Below, in pieces: positions 33,713 through 42,028 of a stretch of DNA of 64,000 bases. The stretch is from Leifsonia poae. Lineage in GTDB: Bacteria; Actinomycetota; Actinomycetes; Actinomycetales; Microbacteriaceae. Every line of letters starts with the position of its first letter. The stretch's first letter is position 1. The notes below the pieces were generated by a model, which was not told the DNA's origin, ran no database searches, and saw nothing but the letters and a program-made list of their open reading frames with translations. A program made the translations under genes and the position numbers. The DNA is taken from NCBI RefSeq assembly GCF_020009625.1, contig NZ_JAIHLP010000002.1, positions 1,364,001 through 1,428,000 on the forward strand. Reading direction: 5' to 3'.

Positions 33713-35379
33713 GATCGGCTGCCCTCCGCGACCAGGTGGGCGTCGGGCGCGAGCGGCTGGGGGCGCGGGATCCCCTCGTGGATCAGGTGCCACGGCGAGG
33801 GGAACTCGCCCACCGGCACCTCGATGAGGATCGGCTCGTTCGCCGCGACCGCATCCGAGACGACGCCGGCCAGCTGTGCCGGATCGAAGGCTCGGGCGGA
33901 GGCGATGCCGAACGCCGACGCCAATTGGCCATAGTCGGGGTTCGTGAGATCGCTGGCGAAGTACCGTGCGTCATAGCGGTTCTTCTGAATCCGCCGCACA
34001 TTGCCGAAGAATCCATCGTGGAAGACGATCGTCACAAGCCCCAGGCCGTAACGCTTGGCCGTCGAGAGCTCTTGCATGGTCCAGGAGAACCCGCCGTCGC
34101 CCGACACCGACACGACCGCCCGATCGGGATCCGCCGCCTTCACCCCGAGCGCTGTAGCGAAGCCGTAGCCGAGGGTGCCCTGGTAGCCGGGGCCGACGTA
34201 GGTGCGCGGCTGGTACGCCGGATAGCACGCGCTGGCGGCGTACCCGACCTGGGTGAACTCGCTGACGAAGACGCCGTTGTCCGGCAGCGCACCGCGGATG
34301 GCGGCGAGGTACTCCCGCTGCGGGGCGATGTCTTGGAACTGCGCCTCGAGCCAGGCCCGTACGCCTGCGAATTCCGCCTCGCGCGACGACCGCGACGGTC
34401 GCCCGAGCTGGGCCGCGATCGCGGCGAGCCCGGCGGCGGAGTCGGCATGGATGCGCAGTTCGGCCGGTCGCGGATCTCCGAGGTCGGCCTCCTCGGCGTT
34501 CAGCAGGATGACGCGTGCGTTCCCGGTGTTCATCGCCGTGCCGACCGTCGACACGAATCGGGTCCCGACGGCGAGAACGAGGTCGGCCTGCTCCCGGAAC
34601 GCCCGGAGGGCGAGGCCGTCGAAGGCGAGGCGGTGGCGGGCATCGAGGGCACCCCGACCGTTCTCGCTCATGAGCACGGGAGCCTCCAGCGCTTCGGCGA
34701 GTTCGCGCAGGGCCGCCGTGGCGTTCCCGGCGATCGCGCCGCCGCCGACGTAGATCATCGGTCGCTTCGCCGCGGCGAGCAGCGCCACTGCGGCATCCAC
34801 ATCCGATGCGGCCGGCAGGATGGGGGACGGGAGCACCCGGTCGGCGACGACGGCATTCGTCGGCGCCGCGAGCACATCGGGCGGAACCTCCAGCGCCACT
34901 GGCCGGGGGCGACCGCTGCGGAGCTGCACGAACGCTTCGCGCACCAGACCGGGGATCTCGTCGGCCGAGCGGGCGATCCCGTTCCACTTGGTGAGCCGCT
35001 CCAGGTGCCCGCTCTGATCGGGGATCTCGTGCAGGGCGCCGAGCCCGCGGCCGATGGCCGCCGAGTCGATCTGGCCGGCGAGCAGCAGCACCGGGGAGTT
35101 GGCCGAGTACGCGGTGGCGAGTCCGGAGAGAGCGTTGAGCACTCCCGGGCCGGGTACGACCATCGCCACCCCGACGTCGCCGGTGCTCCGGGCGTACCCA
35201 TCGGCCATGTAGGTCGTCGCCTGCTCGTTGCGGGCGCAGGTGAACGCGAGACGGTCGGAGCGCGCGTAGAGCGCATCCGCTGCCGCGTCGAGCTGGACGC
35301 CCGGGATACCGAAGATCTGCGTGACCCCCTGGCTGGCAAGGGACTCCGCGAGGATGTCTCCGCCGGTCGGCTGTGTCAT
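33709..35379 (-). CDS. thiamine-diphosphate enzyme, 2-oxoacid decarboxylase / acetolactate synthase-like
   Basis: This is a 556-residue ThDP enzyme. The N-terminal domain has the catalytic Glu in CARNEQATTYMADGYAR and VVPGPGVLNALSG. The central domain has IYVGGGAIAGNATAAL. The C-terminal domain has GTLGYGFATALG and the ThDP-magnesium motif from GDGGFSWTMQEL to about 30 residues further. Family members include acetolactate synthases, benzoylformate decarboxylase and guanidino-oxopentanoate decarboxylase; they are not separable by eye. The coupled aldehyde dehydrogenase favours a decarboxylase that makes an aldehyde. The ATG at 35379 has GAGAGGAA upstream. It is divergent from the GntR/FCD regulator. 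Confidence 0.87.
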   Translation of the reverse strand: MTQPTGGDILAESLASQGVTQIFGIPGVQLDAAADALYARSDRLAFTCARNEQATTYMADGYARSTGDVGVAMVVPGPGVLNALSGLATAYSANSPVLLLAGQIDSAAIGRGLGALHEIPDQSGHLERLTKWNGIARSADEIPGLVREAFVQLRSGRPRPVALEVPPDVLAAPTNAVVADRVLPSPILPAASDVDAAVALLAAAKRPMIYVGGGAIAGNATAALRELAEALEAPVLMSENGRGALDARHRLAFDGLALRAFREQADLVLAVGTRFVSTVGTAMNTGNARVILLNAEEADLGDPRPAELRIHADSAAGLAAIAAQLGRPSRSSREAEFAGVRAWLEAQFQDIAPQREYLAAIRGALPDNGVFVSEFTQVGYAASACYPAYQPRTYVGPGYQGTLGYGFATALGVKAADPDRAVVSVSGDGGFSWTMQELSTAKRYGLGLVTIVFHDGFFGNVRRIQKNRYDARYFASDLTNPDYGQLASAFGIASARAFDPAQLAGVVSDAVAANEPILIEVPVGEFPSPWHLIHEGIPRPQPLAPDAHLVAEGSRS

Positions 35380-35412
35380 GGGATTCCTCTCCTGAGCTCC
35401 GTCGCTCGATTC

Positions 35413-35441
35413 ACTGTATTGGTTACAATGAATTATGGCAA
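35413..35441 (-). promoter_or_regulatory. promoter and shared AT-rich element before the TPP enzyme
   Basis: On the minus strand TTGCCA (35441-35436) and TACAGT (35418-35413) are 17 bases apart. Between them, on the plus strand, TTGGTTACAATGAATTATGG (35419-35438) matches the 39742-39761 element at 16 of 20 positions. A repressor bound here would cover the promoter. The site lies between divergent genes, next to the GntR/FCD regulator. Confidence 0.6.
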
Positions 35442-35541
35442 ATCTCGCCCCGCCGTCAATTCGGCGGTCGAATCGGGGGTCGGGCTCCCTAGGATGTGAA
35501 GGCGTGGCGCAGACCAACCGCCCAGACATATCGGAGAACGC

Positions 35542-36279
35542 ATGACATTCGCAGAGGGCTCGAAGACGCGGACGACCCCGTCGTTCGGGCGGGTGCGCGG
35601 CGCGAACTCGGTGGCCGACACCGTCGTCGACGAGATCGAAGCGATCATCCTGCGCGACAAACTCCCCGCAGGACACCGGATCGGCACCAAACAGGAACTG
35701 GCCGAACAGTTCGGCATCGCGCCGGCCACCCTGGGCGAGGCTCTTCGCGTGCTGCGCGGTCGCGGCGTGATCGAAGCCCGACCCGGTCCGGGCGGCGGGG
35801 TCTTCGTCGCCAACCAGTCCCCGCTCATCCGTCTGGCGCACAGCGTGCTCCAGCTTCGCGAACGCGGCGCGACCGTCAACGAGGTCGTCGCGGTGCTCGA
35901 CGCCCTCGATGAGGCCGTCGTGCGCGATGCGGCCCTGCACCGCACCGACCAGGACCTCCGCGACCTCGACGCGCTGATGGAAGAGCTCTCCGCCGTCTGG
36001 CACGACCCGGTCGAGGGCCTGCACTGCAATTGGAAGCTCCACCGCCGGATCGCAGAGATCTCCCCCAACGCCGTTCTGCGCACGTTCTACCTCAACCTGG
36101 TCGACTACATCGAAGGGGATGCCGAGGAGCGCGACTCCGGCACCCTCGCCGTGCCGGGGTTCCAGCCGGACTCCGACGAACGGTTGCGCATCCACCACGA
36201 CCTCGTCGAAGCGATTCGCTCTCGCGACCCCGAGTTGCAGCGCATGGCGATCGTGCGCCACCGCACCCTCGGCCGCTAG
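35542..36279 (+). CDS. GntR-family regulator, FCD (FadR-like) subgroup
   Basis: This is a 245-residue transcription factor. The winged helix spans residues about 20-90: SVADTVVDEIEAIILRDKLPAGHRIGTKQELAEQFGIAPATLGEALRVLRGRGVIEARPG. The C-terminal domain is helical with ELSAVWHDPVEGLHCNWKLHRRIAEIS, the metal-binding type of FCD fold that senses carboxylic acids. HHDLVEAIRSRD near residue 218 is the typical last helix. It is divergent from the TPP enzyme-aldehyde dehydrogenase pair and lies in the middle of the catabolic region. Regulation of neighbours through the AT-rich element is inferred. Confidence 0.9.
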   Translation: MTFAEGSKTRTTPSFGRVRGANSVADTVVDEIEAIILRDKLPAGHRIGTKQELAEQFGIAPATLGEALRVLRGRGVIEARPGPGGGVFVANQSPLIRLAHSVLQLRERGATVNEVVAVLDALDEAVVRDAALHRTDQDLRDLDALMEELSAVWHDPVEGLHCNWKLHRRIAEISPNAVLRTFYLNLVDYIEGDAEERDSGTLAVPGFQPDSDERLRIHHDLVEAIRSRDPELQRMAIVRHRTLGR

Positions 36280-36294
36280 CCGAACCGCCGCCGC

Positions 36295-37470
36295 TCAGAG
36301 GTGGTCCAGTGCCAGAGCGGCGAGAGCGGCGGCATGATCGGCGAGGATGCCGTCATCGAACACTGCGCGCGGGGAATGGTTCATCTCGGCGTCGGCCGGA
36401 GCGATCTGCGCGGGCGTCGCCCCAAGGAAGACGAAGGCCCCGGGAACCTCACGCAACACGAACGAGAAGTCCTCCGACGCCATCATGGGCGACGCCGCCG
36501 GCTCGACACGCTCCACCCCGAACTGGCGGCGCAGCACGGCGAGCGAGCGATCGGCCGACGCGGCATCATTCACCGTGACCGGGTAGACCGCCTCGAAATC
36601 GACGCGGGCCGCGCATCCGTGTGCCGCGGCGATGCGCCCGGCCAGCACCGGGAGCTCCGACTGGAGCACCTCGACTGAGCGGTCGGAGAGAGTGCGTACG
36701 GTCGCCGCCAGCCGTGCCGACTCCGGGATCACGTTCAACACCTCGCTCGCGGCCAGCTTCGTGACCGTCAGCACCACCGGGTCGAAAACGTCGAAGCGAC
36801 GAGTGACGAAGGCCTGCAAAGCCAGCACGATCTCCGCGAGCACCGGAACAGGGTCGAGCGCGTCGTGCGGCTTCGACCCGTGCCCACCCCGGCCGATCAC
36901 CTCGATTCTCAGCACGTTCGCACCCGCCATGAGCGCACCGGGCCGGGTCGAGAACACGCCGGGCGCACCCGGCATCACATGGATGCCGTAGGCGGCCGAA
37001 ACCGGGACACCGGCCGCCTCGAGAACGCCCTCCGCGAGCATCGACAGAGCGCCACCGCCGGACTCCTCCCCCGGCTGGAACATGAAGACCACCGAACCCG
37101 CGATCGTCTCGCGCCGCGCGGCGAGAAGCCGGGCGGCCCCGAGGAGTCCCGCGACGTGGAGGTCGTGACCGCAGGCGTGCATCGCCCCGTTCGTCGACGC
37201 GTACGGCAGTCTCGTCGCCTCGGTGAGGGGAAGAGCATCCATATCGGCTCGCAGGAGCACCGCCGGGCCGGGGTGGGCGCCGTGCAGCACGGCGACGACC
37301 GAACTCGACGCGCGCCCGAGGATGATCTCGAGGCCGAGACCGTCGAGCTCCTTCAGGATCGCCGCCTGGGTGCGCGGAAGGTCGAGCCCGACCTCGGGCT
37401 CCGCATGCAGGGCCCGCCGCACTCGCACGAGGTCCGCCAGCAGAAGCGCCGCATCCTCCTTCAGCGTCAT
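36295..37470 (-). CDS. M20 family amidohydrolase (second paralogue)
   Basis: This is a 391-residue zinc amidohydrolase closely resembling the 25649-26863 product. It has RRALHAEPEVGLDLPRTQ, LLRADMDALPLTEATRL, HACGHDLHVAGLLGAA, FQPGEESGGGALSMLAEG, GRGGHGSKPHDALDP and MMASEDFSFVLREVPGAFVFLGATP. The two share the same ending pattern (AVFDDxxLAD). The start at 37470 overlaps the stop of the imidazolonepropionase-like gene by ATGA; the longer frame would enter that gene. It probably deacylates amino acids or hydrolyses an intermediate of the same pathway. Substrate is unknown. Confidence 0.92.
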   Translation of the reverse strand: MTLKEDAALLLADLVRVRRALHAEPEVGLDLPRTQAAILKELDGLGLEIILGRASSSVVAVLHGAHPGPAVLLRADMDALPLTEATRLPYASTNGAMHACGHDLHVAGLLGAARLLAARRETIAGSVVFMFQPGEESGGGALSMLAEGVLEAAGVPVSAAYGIHVMPGAPGVFSTRPGALMAGANVLRIEVIGRGGHGSKPHDALDPVPVLAEIVLALQAFVTRRFDVFDPVVLTVTKLAASEVLNVIPESARLAATVRTLSDRSVEVLQSELPVLAGRIAAAHGCAARVDFEAVYPVTVNDAASADRSLAVLRRQFGVERVEPAASPMMASEDFSFVLREVPGAFVFLGATPAQIAPADAEMNHSPRAVFDDGILADHAAALAALALDHL

Positions 37471-38669
37471 CGGGTCTCCGTTCCGGCCGTCGGCCACCGG
37501 GATGCGAGACGATGGCCGCCCCCGGTCCATTCGGCGACGACTCTCCCGTCGATGTACACCAGTTCTGCGCGAGACGAGATCTCGAACGGGTCGCCCGACC
37601 AGAGCACGAGGTCGGCGTCGAGGCCCGCTGCGATGGCGCCGATCCGGCCGTCGAGACCGATGATCCGGGCCGCCTGCGAAGTGACCGCGGCGAGCGCCGT
37701 CGACCAGGGAAGGCCGGACCGAACGGCAGTCGCGGCCTGGAGCCGCAGCTGCCCGATGGGGAACACCGGATGGTCGGTGGTGAGGGCGACCCGCACGCCG
37801 GCACGATCCAGTGCCACGACCGTGGCCGGGCCCGCGTTCCGGACCTCCACTTTCGAGCGCGTCGTCAGCATCGGCCCGAAGATCACGGGGATGTCCCGTT
37901 CGGCGAGCAGGGGCGCCACCCGGTCGGCCTCGGTACCGTGGTTGATCACCAGCCGCAGCCCGAACTCGTCGGCGAGCCGGATGGCCGTCGCGATATCGTC
38001 GTGCCGGTGGGCGTGCTGATCCCAGAGCAGTTCTCCCCTGAGCGCGGCACCGAGCGCCTCCAGGGTGAGGTCGATCCGCTTCTCCGGCTCGGTCGAGCCG
38101 GCATAGTGCCGGGCGTCGAGGAGCGCCTGGCGGATGACGAACGCGACGCCCATCCGGGTGCTCGGCAACTGCTTCCGCTCCCCGTAGACCTGTTTCGGGT
38201 TCTCGCCGAGCGCCGACTTCACCCCGACCGCCGGTGAGATCACCTGCTGGTCGACGGTCGATCCTCCCCAGGTCTTCAGCGCTGCGCTCACGCCGCCGAT
38301 CGGATTTCCCGACCCCGGTTTGACGACTGTCGCCGTCACGCCGCCTGTGACCGCATCCTCGAAGCCGATGTCATCGATGGTGATCGCATCGAGCGCCCGG
38401 ATGCCTGCCATGTTCGGTCCGGAGAGCTCGCTGCCGTCCGCCCCCGCCCAGCCGTTCGCCTCTTCGTGCACGCCGACGTGGCTGTGCGCGTCGATGAGAC
38501 CCGGTGTCACCCAGCAGCCGCCGGCGTCGACGATCGTCGCCCCAGCGGGCGGCTCGATCCTGTCCCCGACCGCGAGGATGCGTGGGCCGTCGAGCAGTAC
38601 CGTCCCGCCGTCGAACGTGGCGCCGAGACCGGTGAACACCCGCCCTCCCCTCACTGCGACGATCGTCAT
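37467..38669 (-). CDS. amidohydrolase, imidazolonepropionase-like
   Basis: This is a 400-residue metal-dependent hydrolase of the amidohydrolase superfamily. It has the metal motif GLIDAHSHVGVHE near residue 58, a probable bridging region SALGENPKQVYG, then QHAHRHDD, VINHGTEADR and the catalytic Asp in TTDHPV. The C-terminal LDADLVLWSGDPFEISSRAELVYIDGRVV is the small beta-domain common to this group. Relatives annotated as imidazolonepropionase-like often act on cyclic or peptide amides. There is no signal peptide, so it is cytoplasmic. It lies between the reductase and the second M20 gene; the spacing of 64 bases to the reductase suggests one transcript. Confidence 0.87.
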   Translation of the reverse strand: MTIVAVRGGRVFTGLGATFDGGTVLLDGPRILAVGDRIEPPAGATIVDAGGCWVTPGLIDAHSHVGVHEEANGWAGADGSELSGPNMAGIRALDAITIDDIGFEDAVTGGVTATVVKPGSGNPIGGVSAALKTWGGSTVDQQVISPAVGVKSALGENPKQVYGERKQLPSTRMGVAFVIRQALLDARHYAGSTEPEKRIDLTLEALGAALRGELLWDQHAHRHDDIATAIRLADEFGLRLVINHGTEADRVAPLLAERDIPVIFGPMLTTRSKVEVRNAGPATVVALDRAGVRVALTTDHPVFPIGQLRLQAATAVRSGLPWSTALAAVTSQAARIIGLDGRIGAIAAGLDADLVLWSGDPFEISSRAELVYIDGRVVAEWTGGGHRLASRWPTAGTETR

Positions 38670-38733
38670 GTCGAGCTTCCTTCCCGGTCGGTGGTCTTGG
38701 TCGCTTCTCTCATTCGTTCCCCAGTCCTGTCAT

Positions 38734-39693
38734 TCAGATGTCGAGGACGAGCCGCGACTCGATGGAGCGGGAGACGCAGATCATCATCGTCTCGTTCTCC
38801 TCCCGCTCCTCCGGGCTCAGGATGGAGTCGCGATGGTCCGCCGCGCCGTCAACGATCGTCGTCTCGCAGGTGCCGCAGACGCCCTCCCGGCACGAGTTCG
38901 GCACGCTGATGCCGGCGCGTTCGAGCGTGTCGAGGATGCTGCATCCCGGTTCCACGGTGACGGTGAGGCCGGAGCGGCGCGCATCCACCTCGAACGCATC
39001 CGTCGATACGGGTGCGGCGAGCGGTTTTGCGTGGAACCGCTCGACCCGGAGTGTGCGTGCCGGCCAGTCTGTGGCCACATCCTCCATCGCGTCGAGCAGC
39101 CGCGCCGGCCCGCAGGCGAAGACGGCGGTGCCCGGTGCGAGCGTGCCGAGCTCAGTGCGCAGATCGGCTCGCCGCCCTTCGTCGGCCGCGAACACATCGA
39201 CCCGGGGATGCGCGAGAAGGGGGTCGTTCACGTACGCCATCGTCTCGCGCGACCGCCCGAGGTAGAGCAGCCGCCACGGTAGGCCGCTCGCCCGCACGGC
39301 CCGCACCATCGGCAGGATCGGGGTGATCCCGACGCCTCCGGCGACGAAGACGGTCTCCTGCCCGGGCTGGAACGAGAACGTGTCGATCGGGTCGGACACC
39401 TCGACGAGGTCGCCGGGACGGACGGTGCCATGCACCTCGCGAGAGCCGCCGCGACCGTTGTCCTCCCGAAGTACGGCGATGCGCCATCCGACGCGATCGG
39501 CCGGGTCTGAGCACAACGAGTATTGGCGTTCGATTCCGCTGGGCAATCGCAGGTCGATATGGGATCCGGGCGCCCACGCCGGGAGGGTCGCGCCGGCCGG
39601 GTCGGTCAGTCTCAGCGACAGGATCCCCTCCGCCTCGCGGCGCAGTTCTTCGACGCGGAGGTGGCGCCGCCCGCCGTTGGTCGGACGCGTCAT
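38734..39693 (-). CDS. PDR/VanB-type reductase with FMN/NAD and plant-type 2Fe-2S domains
   Basis: This 319-residue protein transfers electrons from NADH to a partner oxygenase. The flavin domain has RQYSLCSDPADR, the NAD domain has FVAGGVGITPILPMV and FACGPARLLDAM, and the C-terminal ferredoxin domain has the cluster ligands in CREGVCGTC and a later Cys in MMICVS. This domain order (reductase then ferredoxin) is that of phthalate dioxygenase reductase. No oxygenase subunit is found in this window, so the partner must be elsewhere. The ATG at 39693 is preferred over 39699 because GAGAGG then lies six bases upstream. Confidence 0.9.
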   Translation of the reverse strand: MTRPTNGGRRHLRVEELRREAEGILSLRLTDPAGATLPAWAPGSHIDLRLPSGIERQYSLCSDPADRVGWRIAVLREDNGRGGSREVHGTVRPGDLVEVSDPIDTFSFQPGQETVFVAGGVGITPILPMVRAVRASGLPWRLLYLGRSRETMAYVNDPLLAHPRVDVFAADEGRRADLRTELGTLAPGTAVFACGPARLLDAMEDVATDWPARTLRVERFHAKPLAAPVSTDAFEVDARRSGLTVTVEPGCSILDTLERAGISVPNSCREGVCGTCETTIVDGAADHRDSILSPEEREENETMMICVSRSIESRLVLDI

Positions 39694-39741
39694 CGCCATC
39701 CTCTCTCGAATCCCGACACCACTGTCGATCAATTCGCAACA

Positions 39742-39761
39742 ATGGTTATAATCATTTATAG
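39742..39761. promoter_or_regulatory. shared AT-rich element between the reductase and aminotransferase
   Basis: ATGGTTATAATCATTTATAG lies in the 123-base divergent gap and includes TATAAT at 39747-39752. The 35419-35438 element matches it at 16 of 20 positions. It could serve as a -10 region, an operator, or both, for the flanking divergent genes. Confidence 0.55.
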
Positions 39762-39816
39762 ATTTTAGAAGCGGTGATCTGACACTGTCAAACGCCGCAA
39801 GACGAAAGGACTCCCG

Positions 39817-40929
39817 ATGACGATCCGCCTGCGCAACCTCTCCGCGACCCCCGCCTACAAGCCGGGCAAAGCCGCCCCCACCGACGCACCGGATGCGCAC
39901 ACGGTCTTCAAGCTCTCCTCCAACGAGAACCCCTACCCGCCGCTGCCCTCGGTGGTGCGCGCACTCGAAGAACAGCTCGACTCGGTCAACCGGTACCCGG
40001 AGACCGCGGCGAGCGCCCTCACCCGGCTTCTCTGCGAAAGGTTCGACGTGGAGCCTGAGAACGTCGTCTTCGGCAGCGGCTCCGTGGAGATCATCTCCCA
40101 ACTCATGCGCGCGACCGCAGGTGCGGGAGACGAGATCGTCTTCGCCTGGCGATCCTTCGAGGCCTATCCGATGCTGGCGGTCGCCGCCGGCGCCACACCG
40201 GTGGCGGTGCCGCTGACACCGACGCACGAGCACGACTTCGCCGCGATGCTGGCGGCGATCACCCCGCGCACACGACTGATCCTGGTGTGCAACCCCAACA
40301 ACCCCACCGGCACGACGATCTCGGCCGACGCACTGGAAGACTTCCTCGCGAAGGTCCCGGCCGAGATCGTCGTCGTCGTCGACGAGGCCTACCTGCAGTT
40401 CAACCGCCGACCCGACACTGCGATCGGCGTCGACGCGATGCGCCGGCACGACAACGTCGTCGTCGCACACACCTTCTCGAAGGCCTACGGTCTTGCCGGA
40501 CTCCGTGTCGGCTACGCGCTCGCCCCCGAAACGGTGGCGACAGCGCTGCGTCAGGTCGCCCTCCCCTTCGGCGTGACCTCGCTGGCGCAGGCCGCCGCCG
40601 TCGCATCCCTACACGCGGAAACCGAGCTCGACATCCGTGTCGACGAGCTCGTCGCCGAGCGCGATCGAGTCGGCGCCGCTCTGGCCGAGCAGGGCTGGGA
40701 GCTCCCCGCCTCCGGCGGCAACTTCCTCTGGTTCCCCCTCGGCGACGACACGACGACCGCGGCGGACGTCTTCGAAGAGCACGGCCTGCTGGTGCGACCG
40801 TTCGCCGGCGACGGCCTGCGTGTCACGATCGCGGAACGCGAGGCCAACGATCGGATCATCGCGGCCGGTGCCGCCCTGCGGAGCAGCCTTCTGCAGCAGA
40901 CCGCCGTCGCCGAGCTCGAACTCTCCTGA
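39817..40929 (+). CDS. class I/II aminotransferase, HisC/Pat-like
   Basis: This PLP enzyme transfers an amino group between an amino acid and an oxo-acid. The 370-residue protein has KLSSNENPYPPLPSVV near residues 32-47, GSGSVEIISQLM, NPNNPTGTTIS, DEAYLQF and the PLP lysine in HTFSKAYGLAGLRVGY. Length and motifs match histidinol-phosphate and aromatic aminotransferases (HisC2/Pat). Its location, away from his genes and next to a decarboxylase-dehydrogenase pair, suggests an amino acid catabolic role (inference). AAAGGA lies about ten bases upstream of the ATG. It is divergent from the reductase operon and shares the AT-rich element. Confidence 0.9.
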   Translation: MTIRLRNLSATPAYKPGKAAPTDAPDAHTVFKLSSNENPYPPLPSVVRALEEQLDSVNRYPETAASALTRLLCERFDVEPENVVFGSGSVEIISQLMRATAGAGDEIVFAWRSFEAYPMLAVAAGATPVAVPLTPTHEHDFAAMLAAITPRTRLILVCNPNNPTGTTISADALEDFLAKVPAEIVVVVDEAYLQFNRRPDTAIGVDAMRRHDNVVVAHTFSKAYGLAGLRVGYALAPETVATALRQVALPFGVTSLAQAAAVASLHAETELDIRVDELVAERDRVGAALAEQGWELPASGGNFLWFPLGDDTTTAADVFEEHGLLVRPFAGDGLRVTIAEREANDRIIAAGAALRSSLLQQTAVAELELS

Positions 40930-41072
40930 CGGACGGCGGGCCCTCCGCACCTCCCTCGGTTGTCAACCGCGTCCGAACCCGGCGTCCGACTATGCTTCAC
41001 GCAGACGAAGAACACGATGCGGATGGCGACCTTCGAGGCGGGCGGGAGCCCCGGTGCCATCGAGGGGGAATC

Positions 41073-41992
41073 ATGGGTCATTGGGGAGACGTGAGGCGAG
41101 CCGGCACATCGGCCGGCGCCCCGAGCAAGCGCCGGATCCTGCCGGCCGCCGTCCTCACCGTCGCAGTCGCTGCAGCCCTGGCCGGGTGCTCACTGTTCGC
41201 CGGAAGCACCGACCCGACGCCCACCCCGAAGCACACCGAACACGCCACCTCGACCCCCTCATCGACACCGCTCGCCGGGAGCACCGGCGACGTCGTCGCC
41301 TCCGCGAGCCCGACGCCGCCGCCCGTTCCCCCGACGCTGACGGCGGTGCCGAAGGGAACCGTCGTCGCCCAGGGAGACGTCGCCTCACCCAAGGGCAGCA
41401 TCCACTTCCACTACCGGATGGTCGCGAATGGGGACAATACGTACTCGGCCGAGTACTCGTCGTTCACATCGACGGTCCCGGTGCCGATCTCCGTCACCCT
41501 CATCGACATCCCGCCGAGCGTGGGCGACGGGCTGACCTACCACGGCGTCGGCGACCACCTGCTCGGCGGCCCGACCACCCGGACCGCACCGGCGACATCC
41601 GCGCTCCTCTCCGTCGGCCAGCCCTCGTATCTGGGCACGCTCGTGACCTACTCGTCGGTGGCCTCCGCCGACGGCGTCCCGGTCGAACTCGGACCGAACA
41701 AGGTGCTCGCCGTGACCACGGTGCGGTGGTCCGTGCCGGTGCGCCAATCGAATGTTCACCCGGTCGACGGCGGCACACGCACCTACGCCGCGGGCACGGT
41801 CACGGCCACCACGGCAAGCGGAGCACCCAAACGCTACCTCGTCGCCTCCGGGACACCACGGCCATCGTCGCCGAACGGTTCGGAATCTCCGTTCCCGACC
41901 TGCTCTGGCTGAACTCCGATCTGCAGGTCGTCGACGCCGACCAAGCGCTGTACGCGTCGACAACGCTGAACCTCGACCCCGACAGCCTCTGA
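41073..41992 (+). pseudogene. LysM-like lipoprotein, frame interrupted near the C-terminus
   Basis: The intact protein would have about 306 residues. It begins with a long basic signal and the lipobox LAGC (Cys39), then a Pro/Thr/Ser-rich linker (residues about 45-90) and an unrecognised beta-rich region. Frame 1 stops at 41910-41912. The C-terminal LysM-like domain continues in another frame: DTTAIVAERFGISVPDLLWLNSDLQ, ending at 41992. Adding one G to the GGG at 41850-41852 gives YLVASGDTTAIVAERFG, the usual LysM opening. The ATG at 41073 has GAGGGGGAA upstream; an in-frame ATG at 40992 is less likely. It probably binds cell-wall glycan. Confidence 0.78.
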
Positions 41993-42028
41993 GAGGTCAC
42001 GCCGACCGGAGCTTCCCGCGAGGAGGCT

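Noticed and set aside
33664-36261. Long open frames opposite to and upstream of the TPP enzyme
   Set aside because: The minus-strand frame runs on past the ATG at 35379 through the promoter and the GntR gene, but family homology begins only at MTQPTGG. The plus-strand frame is a shadow.
37467-38669. A histidine-utilisation (hut) locus
   Set aside because: An imidazolonepropionase-like protein and a HutC-type regulator are present, but they are 4.5 kb apart and no histidase, urocanase or formiminoglutamase gene is seen. Both names only reflect family labels.
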